Counted from the first letter of the stretch, positions 1-8,096 are shown. The stretch is 64,000 nucleotides of DNA from an uncultured Lachnospiraceae bacterium (GCA_947591155.1 CANQDA010000019.1:1-64000); one strand, 5' to 3'. The notes: generated by a model not told the origin, from the sequence alone. Made by a program: numbers and translations.

Positions 1-120
1 GGCGCAGGGTTCATCGTGGCTCTGACGGGCGAGATCATGACGATGCCGGGACTTCCGAAGGTACCGGCTGCGGAGCGTATTGACGTGGACGAGACCGGCA
101 AGATCTCCGGATTGTTCTGA
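1..120 (+). CDS. fhs: Formate--tetrahydrofolate ligase, C-terminal fragment
   Basis: Only the last 39 codons are in the window; the gene enters from the left edge in frame 1 and stops at TGA 118-120. The tail reads [20 protein letters not shown], followed by a segment ending in SGLF, which is the strongly conserved C-terminus of formyltetrahydrofolate synthetases. The enzyme ligates formate to tetrahydrofolate using ATP in the cytoplasm. It is followed by fchA and folD, which catalyse the next steps toward methylene-tetrahydrofolate, and this supports the call. An inverted repeat overlaps the stop codon. Confidence 0.9.
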   Translation, partial: GAGFIVALTGEIMTMPGLPKVPAAERIDVDETGKISGLF

Positions 121-137
121 TCTGCGGGCAGATCAGA
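116..137 (+). other. Inverted repeat over the fhs stop codon
   Basis: TCTGATCTGC (116-125) and GCAGATCAGA (128-137) form a perfect 10-bp inverted repeat with a 2-base spacer. It includes the fhs stop codon. No run of T follows, so this is more likely an mRNA 3'-end or processing stem than an intrinsic terminator. Confidence 0.45.
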
Positions 138-297
138 AGCGCTTTGCGCGAAATGCGCACGATGTGCATGGGAAGGCTGCTTCGCAGCTGCACATCGGCG
201 CGCAGAGCAGACAGGCTGCGAGACGATTCATGAGATGAAATCTGTGTAGCCAGTCTGCTCTGATTCTCTGATAAATTTATACGGGAGGTAGATAGCA

Positions 298-927
298 ATG
301 GGATTTTCAACCGTACCATGTAACGAATTTGTGGAAGTGCTCGCTTCCAAGGCCCCGGTACCGGGCGGCGGCGGTGCGTCCGCACTGGTAGGCGCAGTGG
401 GGATCGCGCTTGGCAATATGGTGGGCAGCCTGACGGTCGGCAAGAAGAAATATGCGGACGTTGAGGCGGAGATGTATGAGCTGAAGGAGAAGTGCGACAA
501 GCTTCAGGCGGATCTGCTTCGTCTGATCGAGCGCGACGCGGAGGTGTTTGAGCCGCTCTCCAAGGCGTACGGCATGCCGCGTGAGACCGAGGAGGAGAAG
601 GCCGAGAAGGCGCGTGTGATGGCGATCGTGCTGAAGGACGCCTGCTCCGTGCCGATGGAGATCATGGAGAAATGCTGTGAGGCGATCGACATCATCGCGG
701 TGTTCGCGGAGAAGGGCTCCACGCTTGCGATCAGCGACGCAGGCGTCGGCGCGGCATTCTGCAAGGCGGCCTTAAAGGGCGCCAGCCTGAACGTATACAT
801 CAACACAAAATCCATGGCTGACAAGGAGCTTGCGGCGCAGCTGAACGCAAAGTGCGACAAGATGCTGGAGGACTACACCGCGAAGGCGGATAAGATCTTT
901 GACAGCGTGTTGGGACGCTTGAGATAG
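298..927 (+). CDS. fchA: Formiminotetrahydrofolate cyclodeaminase / methenyl-THF cyclohydrolase family
   Basis: The 209-residue protein matches the FTCD_C (cyclodeaminase) family in length and in its N-terminal glycine-rich signature KAPVPGGGGASAL (about residues 18-30). The family converts 5-formimino-THF to 5,10-methenyl-THF; in clostridia linked to fhs and folD it is often considered a methenyl-THF cyclohydrolase. The start is ATG 298, with GGGAGGT just upstream. It lies 177 bp after fhs and 94 bp before folD, forming a one-carbon cluster. Family and context are clear; whether its main role is histidine-derived formimino-THF or acetogenic-type folate flow cannot be read from sequence. Confidence 0.9.
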   Translation: MGFSTVPCNEFVEVLASKAPVPGGGGASALVGAVGIALGNMVGSLTVGKKKYADVEAEMYELKEKCDKLQADLLRLIERDAEVFEPLSKAYGMPRETEEEKAEKARVMAIVLKDACSVPMEIMEKCCEAIDIIAVFAEKGSTLAISDAGVGAAFCKAALKGASLNVYINTKSMADKELAAQLNAKCDKMLEDYTAKADKIFDSVLGRLR

Positions 928-1021
928 CCGGAGGCGAAAAGCAGTTGGGCAGGACAGAGCCTGCAGGGAAACCGGTGGCATGATCTGTCTGGCTGGAACA
1001 TAGTTTGGAAAGGAGCACAAA

Positions 1022-1870
1022 ATGGCAAAACAGTTACTTGGAAAAGAAGTTACGGCTGCCCTGAATGAGAGGATTAAGGCAAAGGTAGCCGAGATCGAGG
1101 CAAAAGGCATCAAGCCGACGCTCGGGATCATCCGCGTCGGTGAGAATGAGAGCGATATCTCCTACGAGAGAGGCGCGACCAAGCGCTGCGAGACGCTCGG
1201 CGTCGCGTGCGAGAAGATCCTTCTCCCGGCGGACGTATCTCAGGAGGAGCTTCTGAAGGTAATCGACGAGGTGAACAAGAACGACGCGATCCATGGCGTT
1301 CTGCTGTTCCGTCCGCTCCCGAAGCATCTGGACCAGAGCGTGATCGAGAACGCGCTGGATCCGGCGAAGGACGTGGACTGCATGACCGACGGATCCATGT
1401 CCGGTGTTTTCACGGGCAAGGCGATCGGGTATCCGCCGTGCACGCCGCAGGCCTGCATGGAGATCCTTGACCACTACGGCATCGACTGCACGGGCAAGAA
1501 GGCCGTCGTGATCGGCAGAAGCCTCGTGGTAGGCAAGCCGGCGGCGATGATGCTGGTCAAGAAGAACGCGACCGTCACCATCTGCCATACGAAGACTGTG
1601 GATATGCCGTCTGTGGCGCGCGAAGCGGATATCATCATCGTGGCCGCGGGCCGCGCGGGCGTGGTCGGCGCTGAGTATGTGAAGCCGGGCCAGATCGTTA
1701 TCGACGTAGGGATCAACGTCAACGCGGAGGGTAAGCTCTGCGGCGATGTGGACTACGCGGCGGTGGAGCCGATCGTGGACGCGATCACCCCGGTACCGGG
1801 CGGCGTCGGCAGTGTGACGACCTCCGTCCTCGTGAGCCATGTCGTGGAAGCTGCAGCAAAGTGTTGCTAA
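1022..1870 (+). CDS. folD: Bifunctional methylene-THF dehydrogenase / methenyl-THF cyclohydrolase
   Basis: This 282-residue protein is the usual FolD length. Signatures visible are SYERGATKRC near residue 40-50 (substrate Tyr and Lys region), GRSLVVGKPAAMML in the Rossmann dinucleotide domain, and DAITPVPGGVG near the C-terminus. It interconverts methylene-, methenyl- and 10-formyl-THF with NADP(H) in the cytoplasm. The start is ATG 1022 with AAAGGAG upstream. With fhs and fchA it forms a short one-carbon operon. The folate-carbon product could feed purine, thymidylate, methionine or acetyl-CoA synthesis; acetogenesis is not demonstrated by this window. Confidence 0.95.
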   Translation: MAKQLLGKEVTAALNERIKAKVAEIEAKGIKPTLGIIRVGENESDISYERGATKRCETLGVACEKILLPADVSQEELLKVIDEVNKNDAIHGVLLFRPLPKHLDQSVIENALDPAKDVDCMTDGSMSGVFTGKAIGYPPCTPQACMEILDHYGIDCTGKKAVVIGRSLVVGKPAAMMLVKKNATVTICHTKTVDMPSVAREADIIIVAAGRAGVVGAEYVKPGQIVIDVGINVNAEGKLCGDVDYAAVEPIVDAITPVPGGVGSVTTSVLVSHVVEAAAKCC

Positions 1871-1959
1871 ACGCTTTTGCTGATGGCAGACGCGCACTGG
1901 CTGCGCAGCTGCTTGAGAATACGACTCAGGAATGGCACCCGCGGATCTGTCAGAAACCG

Positions 1960-1988
1960 TTGACGGGGTCGCCCGAATGTGGTATAGT
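1960..1988 (+). promoter_or_regulatory. Sigma-A promoter of the cobalamin-riboswitch transcript
   Basis: TTGACG (1960-1965), a 17-base spacer and TATAGT (1983-1988). Transcription would start about 1995, some 20 bases before the riboswitch aptamer. The spacing is optimal and nothing else in this gene-free stretch competes. Confidence 0.75.
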
Positions 1989-2013
1989 TTCAGTGTGTAA
2001 TTGAAAATTGCCG

Positions 2014-2174
2014 TGCCAAGTGCAGAAGTGATTCTGAAGAGGGAATCAGGTGCGATGCCTGAGCGATCCGGTCACTGTATACAGGGAGTGAGCCTCAAGA
2101 TCCATTGCGTACCCAATTGAAACGCGAGAAGGAGAGGCAAGCGTCGATCTGTGAGCCAGGAAACCTGCTTGGTA
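2014..2174 (+). promoter_or_regulatory. Cobalamin (B12) riboswitch
   Basis: The conserved core is present in order: GAGGGAATCAGGTG (2039-2052), CACTGT (2073-2078), GAGAAGG (2126-2132) and the B12 box AGCCAGGAAACCTGC (2154-2168). A closing stem P1 can form between TGCCAAG (2014-2020) and CTTGGTA (2168-2174). These elements match the published AdoCbl-riboswitch consensus. The aptamer is preceded by its own promoter. Downstream, 2184-2205 can fold into a CGGGGC/GGCCCG hairpin and TTTTT occurs at about 2236-2240, but the exact expression platform is unclear. No recognised B12-related gene follows: the next named gene is spoIVA, beyond a terminator. Confidence is high for the aptamer and low for its target. 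Confidence 0.85.
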
Positions 2175-2306
2175 TGAGAGACGGGGCTGCCGAAGATGGC
2201 CCGACACTCCAATGCGCTTTGCGAATTTTCTGACATGCGTCGTTTTTAAATATATGTCGCCTGCGAAGAAAATCCGCGAGCCGTACCGTCCGCGATGGGG
2301 AAGCGG

Positions 2307-2411
2307 ATGTTTGAGAAAGAAGAGAAATGGAATGTTATCTCTTGGCAATGGAGAGTACACGACATACCTCCTTATGTTCCGCGTATCGGCCATATTTTTG
2401 CAGTGATATGA
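2307..2411 (+). CDS. Possible 34-residue protein downstream of the B12 riboswitch
   Basis: ATG 2307 follows GGGGAAG (2297-2303) with only three bases between, and opens a frame of 34 codons ending in TGA 2409-2411. The product starts MFEKEEKWNVISWQWRVHD and ends HIFAVI; its composition is aromatic- and tryptophan-rich and no family is recognised. It is the best-placed frame between the riboswitch and the terminator at 2464-2512. It could be a real small protein, a remnant of a lost B12-regulated gene, or chance. The Shine-Dalgarno is closer to the ATG than usual, which argues against it. Confidence 0.25.
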   Translation: MFEKEEKWNVISWQWRVHDIPPYVPRIGHIFAVI

Positions 2412-2463
2412 CCTGCGGGACAGCGTACAGATAACGTTCCGCAAGCTGATCTGTACGATGACG

Positions 2464-2512
2464 CAGTCCGCTGCCTGACAGTCCGCAATGTCAGACAGAG
2501 GGCTGTGTTTTT
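2464..2512 (+). terminator. Intrinsic terminator ending the riboswitch transcript
   Basis: Arms CAGTCCGCTGCCTGACA (2464-2480) and TGTCAGACAGAGGGCTG (2489-2505) pair with two mismatches and one G-U, followed by TGTTTTT. It closes a transcript of about 520 bases that begins near 1995, isolating it from spoIVA. Confidence 0.65.
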
Positions 2513-2643
2513 GCTTGCAGAGATTTTGCCGCCAGTCGTTCTATGAAGATTTACCCCGACATATATTTAGGTAGTATAACTGTTCAGTGCAGGTCGAAGT
2601 ATCCTGTGCTGAGACTGTAATAACAAGATGCAGGGGGTCTGAC

Positions 2644-4113
2644 ATGGAAAAATATGACTTATACAAGGACATTCAGATGAGGACGGGCGGCGAGATCTAT
2701 GTCGGCGTCGTGGGCCCTGTGCGTACAGGGAAATCGACGTTTGTCAGAAAGTTTGTAGAACAGCTCGTGCTGCCGGAACTGGACGATCAGGAGCGCACGA
2801 GGACGCAGGACGAGATACCGGCGAGCGCTTCGGGGAAAACGGTCACGACGGTCGAGCCGAAATTTATCCCAAGGGAGGCGGCCCAGATCGAAGTGGGGGA
2901 CGACACAAAGATGCGCGTGCGGCTGGTGGACTGTGTCGGCTTTCTGGTGCCGGACGCGGAGGGAACACAGGAGGATGGAACGCCCCGCATGGTGAAGACG
3001 CCCTGGCAGGAACAGCAAATTCCCTTTCCGGAGGCAGCCAGAATGGGGACGCAGAAGGTGATTACGGACCATGCGACGGTCGGCATCGTGCTGACCACGG
3101 ACGGGAGCTTCGGCGAGCTTCCGAGGGAAAACTTTCTGGAGGCGGAGAAGGATGCCATCATGCAGCTACAGCAGATCGGGAAGCCGTTCCTCGTCATCGT
3201 CAACTCTGCCAGACCTTATGGTGAGGAAGCGCGCAAGGTGAAAGAGTATATCGAGAACACCTACGGCGTGAACTGCATGGCATTGAACTGTGAACAGATT
3301 GGAGCGAATGAGATTCAACATGTATTCGAACAGTTTCTTTATGAGTTTCCGGTCACACGCGTCGTCTTCCAGATTCCGAAGTGGACGGAGACGCTGGAGA
3401 ACACGCACTGGCTGAAGCAGGATCTGTTCCGCGCGGTACAGAAGTCTATGCAGGGTTTGCACACAATCCGCGATATATACAAAGATACATTTGCCTTGGA
3501 CAGCAAATACATAAAGCGCGCAAAGGTCGAAAACGTGGAGCTCGCGAACGGAAACGCCGAGGTGTCCGTTGTGATGCAGGATCCTCTCTACTATGAGATT
3601 CTCAGCGAGATGACGGGAGCGGATATTCGAAGCGAATACCAGCTGATCTCCATCGTGCGGGAGATGGCGAAGCTGAAGAAGGAGTACGAGGCTGTGGCGA
3701 CCGCGATGACCGCCGTCCGGCAGACCGGGTACGGGATCATTACGCCGCAGCGCGAGGAGATCCGTATGGAGGATCCTGTGGTGATCCGGCAAGGCAATAA
3801 GTATGGGGTGAGGATACGGGCGACTTCCCCGTCCGTTCATTTGATTCGGGCCGAGATCGAGACCGAGATCGCGCCAATTGTCGGGAGCGAGAGTCAGGCG
3901 CAGGACCTGATCGCGTACATGCAGCAGAGCGAGGCCGCGCAGGATGGCGCGTGGAACACACTGATCTTCGGAAAGTCCGTTGAACAGATGGTCGAGGAGG
4001 GGATTCGTTCGAAGCTGTCGGCGATTGGAGATGAGAGTCGCCAGAAGCTACAGGACGCAATGCGGCGCATCGTCAACGAGTCAAAAGGCAAGCTGGTCTG
4101 CATCATTATATGA
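2644..4113 (+). CDS. spoIVA: Stage IV sporulation protein A (spore coat basement-layer ATPase)
   Basis: The 489-residue protein is close to the 492 residues of the Bacillus protein and starts the same way. ATG 2644 is chosen over an upstream in-frame start because the product then begins MEKYDLYKDIQMRTGGEIYV and has GGGGG at 2634-2638. The Walker A motif GPVRTGKST falls at residues 24-32 with Lys30, the same position as in Bacillus, and the C-terminus ends KLVCIII like other SpoIVA proteins. Known role: ATP-driven polymerisation on the forespore outer surface to found the coat and attach the cortex. Expected to be sigma-E controlled; I could not pick out a convincing sigma-E promoter. A strong terminator follows at 4132. 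Confidence 0.97.
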   Translation: MEKYDLYKDIQMRTGGEIYVGVVGPVRTGKSTFVRKFVEQLVLPELDDQERTRTQDEIPASASGKTVTTVEPKFIPREAAQIEVGDDTKMRVRLVDCVGFLVPDAEGTQEDGTPRMVKTPWQEQQIPFPEAARMGTQKVITDHATVGIVLTTDGSFGELPRENFLEAEKDAIMQLQQIGKPFLVIVNSARPYGEEARKVKEYIENTYGVNCMALNCEQIGANEIQHVFEQFLYEFPVTRVVFQIPKWTETLENTHWLKQDLFRAVQKSMQGLHTIRDIYKDTFALDSKYIKRAKVENVELANGNAEVSVVMQDPLYYEILSEMTGADIRSEYQLISIVREMAKLKKEYEAVATAMTAVRQTGYGIITPQREEIRMEDPVVIRQGNKYGVRIRATSPSVHLIRAEIETEIAPIVGSESQAQDLIAYMQQSEAAQDGAWNTLIFGKSVEQMVEEGIRSKLSAIGDESRQKLQDAMRRIVNESKGKLVCIII

Positions 4114-4131
4114 TATATTTCGGCAAAACAG

Positions 4132-4172
4132 GCAACAAATTCTTCAAAATGTGGGAGAATTTGTTGCTTTTT
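4132..4172 (+). terminator. Intrinsic terminator after spoIVA
   Basis: Perfect 12-bp stem GCAACAAATTCT (4132-4143) with AGAATTTGTTGC (4156-4167), followed directly by TTTTT (4168-4172). Confidence 0.92.
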
Positions 4173-4186
4173 GCGTTTATTTTTAT

Positions 4187-4215
4187 TTGACAAATGTTAA
4201 AATGTGCCATATAAT
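4187..4215 (+). promoter_or_regulatory. Consensus sigma-A promoter of the SleB-type gene
   Basis: TTGACA (4187-4192), 17-base spacer, TATAAT (4210-4215): an exact consensus promoter. It implies vegetative expression of the downstream hydrolase, which is unusual for a gene whose domain family is best known for spore germination. Confidence 0.9.
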
Positions 4216-4273
4216 ATTAATTAAATATTACAGAAATATTATGTACCTTGCAGAGACACAAAGGAGATGAGTC

Positions 4274-5329
4274 ATGAATACACGCAACAAAACCAAAAAA
4301 AGGCTTCTTCTCGCGGGCACGTTATTTCTGATGCTTTTTTTTGGGTTAGCGGCGCAGGCTGACGCATCCTGGATTGAGAATGCGGACGGTACATATTCTT
4401 ACCAGAAACCAAATGGAGAGATTGCGAAAAAGACATGGATCAAAAAGGTATTTTATGTCGATGCGGCGGGAATCCGTGTGACTGGTATGCAGAAGATTGG
4501 GAGAAAATGGTATTATTTTTCTCCTAAGAGTGGAAAACTGAAAAAGGATCGCTGGGTCAGGATAGAGGGAAAATACTATTACTTTGATGAAGACGGCGTC
4601 ATGCAGACGAAGCGCTGGCTTGAGGACTACACCTATTATGTGGGGAAGGAAGGCTTCCGGGCAACGAAGCGCTGGATAGACGGGCGCTATCTGAACAAAA
4701 AGGGCGTGGCGTGTTCGGGACTGCGCAAGATTGACGGAAAATACTATTATTTTGACCTGAAGACACACAAAAAGATCACGAACAGTACGCTTACAGTGAA
4801 GGGGAAGCGCTGGCAGTTTGATGAAACGGGCGTGGGAAGAAAATCCAGCATACAGGCGCCCAGCGCCGGCGTAAGCGTTCAGCCGGAGTATTATACGCAT
4901 CCGGCGATGAGCGATGAGAAGCTGTTGTCTTATCTCATATATTGTGAAGCGGGCAATCAGCCTTACGAGGGTAAGGTCGCGATTGGCATGGTGGTTTTGA
5001 ATCGCGTATACAGCAGGAAGTTCCGCGCGTCGACCGTGCGCGAGGTAATCTACGAGAAAAATCAGTTTAACCCGACGTGGAACGGCGCGATGGCGCGGGT
5101 CATAAAAAAGCCGTCCCTGGTGAACGCGGAGTGTAAGAAAGCGGCAAAGTATGTGCTAAAGCACCGCGCAAGATTCGCCGCGGGAAAAACGATCAGGTTG
5201 AAGTTGAACGGAAAAAAGATCAGCTTCCCCTATTTCTATTACATGTCGCAGGGGTCGTATTATAGTTTCGGCCTATCGGTCGCCTGTACAAGGATTGGGG
5301 ATCATGTTTTCTTTAAGTCATGGTATTAG
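4274..5329 (+). CDS. Secreted cell wall hydrolase: SleB/CwlJ domain behind wall-binding repeats
   Basis: The 351-residue protein starts at ATG 4274 (AAGGAGATGAG upstream) with a signal peptide (TKKRLLLAGTLFLMLFFGLA, then AQADA). Residues about 33-200 are a run of aromatic-rich repeats of the choline/glucan-binding type (recurring units such as GKYYYFDEDGVM and WYYFSPKSGKL). Residues about 215-351 are a Hydrolase_2 (SleB/CwlJ) domain with the putative catalytic Glu225 in YCEAGNQ and ending in ACTRIGDHVFF. The family lyses cortex or vegetative peptidoglycan (lytic transglycosylase or amidase-like). The perfect sigma-A promoter argues for a vegetative wall-remodelling role rather than germination; this is inference. 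Confidence 0.88.
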   Translation: MNTRNKTKKRLLLAGTLFLMLFFGLAAQADASWIENADGTYSYQKPNGEIAKKTWIKKVFYVDAAGIRVTGMQKIGRKWYYFSPKSGKLKKDRWVRIEGKYYYFDEDGVMQTKRWLEDYTYYVGKEGFRATKRWIDGRYLNKKGVACSGLRKIDGKYYYFDLKTHKKITNSTLTVKGKRWQFDETGVGRKSSIQAPSAGVSVQPEYYTHPAMSDEKLLSYLIYCEAGNQPYEGKVAIGMVVLNRVYSRKFRASTVREVIYEKNQFNPTWNGAMARVIKKPSLVNAECKKAAKYVLKHRARFAAGKTIRLKLNGKKISFPYFYYMSQGSYYSFGLSVACTRIGDHVFFKSWY

Positions 5330-5372
5330 GCGGTTAGCGGCCAAATATCGATTTGGGTTCGTCAAGAGAGCC

Positions 5373-5417
5373 AAAAAGGATGAAATCGAACGTATGATTG
5401 ATTTTATCCTTTTTTTA
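5373..5417 (+). terminator. Intrinsic terminator after the SleB-type gene
   Basis: AAAAAGGATGAAATC (5373-5387) pairs with GATTTTATCCTTTTT (5400-5414) with one G-U pair, followed by more T. The stem overlaps the -35 box and spacer of the next promoter. Confidence 0.7.
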
Positions 5418-5426
5418 TGTTAGAAT
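5398..5426 (+). promoter_or_regulatory. Sigma-A promoter for the NusG-II / ruvAB operon
   Basis: TTGATT (5398-5403), 17-base spacer, TAGAAT (5421-5426). The start codon at 5442 leaves a very short leader of about 10 bases. The -35 lies inside the downstream arm of the preceding terminator. Confidence 0.6.
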
Positions 5427-5441
5427 ATCCGCGGTGATTTT

Positions 5442-5804
5442 ATGAAAAGAGCGGATGTGATCCTGGGCGCCGCCGTGCTTCTGATCTGCGCCGTCTGGAT
5501 CTGCGTCAGGACATTTTGGGGCAGGGAGGGCGCGTATGCCGTCGTGGAGCTGGACGGACAGCCATACGGGAGGTACGCGCTTGATGAAGATCAGGAGATC
5601 GATATCGGTCCGGGGAATCATATCTCGATACGAAACGGCGCGGTGCGGATGACGGACGCGGACTGTCCGGACCATATCTGCATCCGTCAGGGGAGGATCT
5701 CCCGGGACGGCGCGATGATTACCTGCCTGCCGAATCGCGTCACGGTGCAGATTCTGGCGGACGGGAAGACAGAGGAAGACGCGCCGGATGTGATCGTATA
5801 CTAG
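5442..5804 (+). CDS. NusG domain II-containing membrane-anchored protein
   Basis: The 120-residue protein has one N-terminal membrane segment (about residues 6-25, AAVLLICAVWICV) followed by an extracytoplasmic NusG_II-type beta domain. The latter carries two to three conserved Cys around ADCPDHICIRQG and MITCLPNRVTV, typical of this family. Function of the family is unknown; in many Firmicutes it sits next to a Gx-transporter or FMN-binding gene, neither of which is here. It is 66 bp before ruvA and probably cotranscribed with it. Confidence is high for the domain and nil for the biological role. Confidence 0.85.
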   Translation: MKRADVILGAAVLLICAVWICVRTFWGREGAYAVVELDGQPYGRYALDEDQEIDIGPGNHISIRNGAVRMTDADCPDHICIRQGRISRDGAMITCLPNRVTVQILADGKTEEDAPDVIVY

Positions 5805-5870
5805 TATAACGTATCAGTTATTTGACGAACGTTATATCAGGCAGGAAGCCGATATATTTGGAGGAGAACT

Positions 5871-6482
5871 ATGATCGCCTTTTTGAGAGGGAATGTAATC
5901 TCGGTCACGCAGACCCGTGTGGTGCTTGACGTGAACGGGGTGGGATATCAGGTATTGATCAGCGTGCGGGATGCGCAGCAGATGCCGGGACGGGGCAGCG
6001 AGGTGCTGATCCATACCTATCTGAGCGTCAGGGATGACGCGATGCAGCTGTTCGGATTTCTGGATGAGGACGATCTGGAGATGTACCGCCTGCTATTGAC
6101 GGTGAGCGGGATCGGTCCGAAGGCAGGCCTTGGCGTACTGTCGGCCCTGACGGCCGACGAGCTGCGCTTCGCGGTGCTTTCAGACGATGCAAAGACGATC
6201 TCGAAGGCGCCGGGGATCGGTGGAAAGACGGCGAAGAAACTGATCCTTGAGCTCAAGGACAAGCTGAACCTTGAGGACGCGTTTGAGAAAAAGCTCGCGC
6301 ACAGCGAAGCCGCGGCGGGGACACAGCTCGACGATGCGAAGTCTGAGGCAGTCCAGGCGCTGGCGGCGCTCGGCTATTCAGGGAGCGACGCTCTGCGCGC
6401 GGTGCGAAGCGTGGAGATCACGGATGACATGGATACGGAGGCGATCCTGAAGCTTGCGCTTCGGCAGATCTCATCTTTGTAA
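5871..6482 (+). CDS. ruvA: Holliday junction branch migration complex subunit RuvA
   Basis: The 203-residue protein begins MIAFLRGNVISV and has the OB-fold domain I, the two helix-hairpin-helix motifs (VSGIGPKAGLGVL about residues 79-91; APGIGGKTAKKLILELK about 110-126) and the C-terminal domain III that contacts RuvB (about 155-203). RuvA tetramers bind four-way junctions and load RuvB. GGAGGAG precedes the ATG. It is 39 bp upstream of ruvB in the standard ruvAB order; ruvC is absent, as usual in Firmicutes, where RecU is the resolvase (a recU is at 44059). Confidence 0.97.
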   Translation: MIAFLRGNVISVTQTRVVLDVNGVGYQVLISVRDAQQMPGRGSEVLIHTYLSVRDDAMQLFGFLDEDDLEMYRLLLTVSGIGPKAGLGVLSALTADELRFAVLSDDAKTISKAPGIGGKTAKKLILELKDKLNLEDAFEKKLAHSEAAAGTQLDDAKSEAVQALAALGYSGSDALRAVRSVEITDDMDTEAILKLALRQISSL

Positions 6483-6521
6483 CAGGACACGGGGACGAAG
6501 ATACTGTCCCGGGGAGATTCT

Positions 6522-7523
6522 ATGGCGAAAAGAATTATCACGACCGATACGACGGAGGAGGATATCCGGCTGGAGCCGGGGCTCCGCCCGAAGCTTTTAA
6601 ATGAATACATCGGCCAGGAGAAGGCGAAGGACACGCTGCGGATCTTTATCGACGCGGCGAAAGGGCGGAAGGACGCGCTCGACCATGTGCTGTTCTACGG
6701 GCCGCCCGGGCTCGGCAAGACGACGCTTGCCTGCATTATCGCGAATGAGATGGATGTGAACATCAAGATCACTTCCGGTCCGGCGATCGAGAAGCCGGGA
6801 GATATGGCGGCGATACTGAACAATCTTCAGGAGGGCGACGTACTCTTCATCGACGAGATCCACCGTCTGAACCGTCAGGTGGAGGAGGTGCTGTACCCGG
6901 CGATGGAGGACTTCGCGATTGACATCATGATCGGCAAGGGCGCGGCGGCGCGCTCGATCCGCCTCGATCTTCCGCGCTTTACCCTGATCGGCGCGACGAC
7001 CAGGGCCGGTATGCTCTCGGCGCCGCTGCGTGACCGCTTCGGCGTGGTGAACCATCTGGAATATTACTCGGAGAAGGAGCTGCAGACGATCGTACTCCGC
7101 TCCGCGAAGGTACTCGACGTGGAGATCGACAACCGCGGCGCGCTCGAGATCGCGCGCCGGTCGCGCGGGACGCCGAGGCTCGCCAACCGTATGCTCAAGC
7201 GCGTGCGCGACTACGCGCAGGTGCGCTACGACGGAAGGATCTCCTCCGCAGTCGCGGCGGAGGCGCTCGACCTTCTCGAGGTGGATCGCTACGGACTCGA
7301 CCGCATCGACCGCGCGATTCTGGAGCTGATGATCGACAAATTCGGAGGCGGGCCGGTCGGACTCGATACGCTCTCGGCGGCGATCGGAGAGGATTCCGGG
7401 ACGATCGAGGACGTCTATGAGCCTTATCTGCTGAAGAACGGCTTCCTGAACCGGACGCCGAAAGGCCGTATGGTGACGGATCGCGCATACGAGCACCTGG
7501 GGAGGGCCAGAAGCGACGCTTAG
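6522..7523 (+). CDS. ruvB: Holliday junction branch migration helicase RuvB
   Basis: The 333-residue AAA+ ATPase has Walker [10 protein letters not shown] (about residues 61-69), Walker [10 protein letters not shown] (about 107-115), the arginine-finger/sensor region around [18 protein letters not shown], and the C-terminal winged helix ending in [14 protein letters not shown]. RuvB hexamers drive branch migration of junctions held by RuvA. Start ATG 6522, with GGGGAGA upstream. Confidence 0.98.
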   Translation: MAKRIITTDTTEEDIRLEPGLRPKLLNEYIGQEKAKDTLRIFIDAAKGRKDALDHVLFYGPPGLGKTTLACIIANEMDVNIKITSGPAIEKPGDMAAILNNLQEGDVLFIDEIHRLNRQVEEVLYPAMEDFAIDIMIGKGAAARSIRLDLPRFTLIGATTRAGMLSAPLRDRFGVVNHLEYYSEKELQTIVLRSAKVLDVEIDNRGALEIARRSRGTPRLANRMLKRVRDYAQVRYDGRISSAVAAEALDLLEVDRYGLDRIDRAILELMIDKFGGGPVGLDTLSAAIGEDSGTIEDVYEPYLLKNGFLNRTPKGRMVTDRAYEHLGRARSDA

Positions 7524-7533
7524 CGGAAAACAG

Positions 7534-7561
7534 TTGTATTTTTTTCATTTTCGCTTATAAT
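7534..7561 (+). promoter_or_regulatory. Sigma-A promoter of zapA
   Basis: TTGTAT (7534-7539), 16-base spacer, TATAAT (7556-7561). The predicted start site near 7568 means that the upstream ATG at 7560 cannot be the translation start, supporting ATG 7593 for zapA. Confidence 0.7.
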
Positions 7562-7592
7562 GGATTTAGAACCAATGAAAGGAAGGCTTCCC

Positions 7593-7997
7593 ATGTCATC
7601 CAAGATCAAAACACAAGTGATAATCGCGGGAAAGATCTATACGCTCAGCGGCTATGAGAGCGAGGAATACCTGCAGCGCGTCGCCACGTACCTGAACGGT
7701 CGGATCTCCGAGTGCAGGAATCTGGAGAGCTATCAGAGAATGTCGCCGGAGCTCAAGGGCATATTGCTGGATCTGAACGTCGCGGACGATTACTTTAAGA
7801 TGAAGAAGAAGGTGGATGAGCTGGAGCAGGAGCTTTCCCGGAAGGATAAAGAAATCTACGAGCTCAAGCATGAGCTGATCACGGCACAGATCAGTCTTGA
7901 GAATGCAGGGAAAGACGCTGCGGCGCTCGAGGAGAAGAACGCGCGGCTTGAGAAAGAGAACATTCAGATGGAGACGAAGCTCCAGAACCGGAAATGA
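7593..7997 (+). CDS. zapA: Cell division protein ZapA
   Basis: The 134-residue protein has the ZapA N-terminal domain (KIKTQVIIAGKIYTLSGYES, with VATYLNGRISECR following) and a long C-terminal coiled coil rich in Glu/Lys (about residues 70-134). ZapA bundles FtsZ filaments at the division site. ATG 7593 is preferred over 7560: it has GGAAGG at 7582-7587 and lies after the promoter's start site. The following genes include an FtsW/RodA polymerase and its penicillin-binding protein, in keeping with a division/wall block. The coiled coil is longer than in Bacillus ZapA (85 residues). Confidence 0.88.
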   Translation: MSSKIKTQVIIAGKIYTLSGYESEEYLQRVATYLNGRISECRNLESYQRMSPELKGILLDLNVADDYFKMKKKVDELEQELSRKDKEIYELKHELITAQISLENAGKDAAALEEKNARLEKENIQMETKLQNRK

Positions 7998-8096
7998 CCG
8001 GAAATGACGAATGGACGGCTGCAGTGATCCGCATACGATTTTTCGTATATGAAAGTCGTGAGGATTCTTGCAGTCTTCTTCATATCAGGAGGTATT

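Noticed and set aside
2046..2444. 132-codon open frame on the - strand across the B12 riboswitch region
   Set aside because: It is antisense to a clear structured RNA, has no family resemblance and an odd composition.
5388..5426. Treating the hairpin and the promoter between the SleB gene and the NusG-II gene as alternatives
   Set aside because: They overlap but are compatible; both were kept as separate calls.
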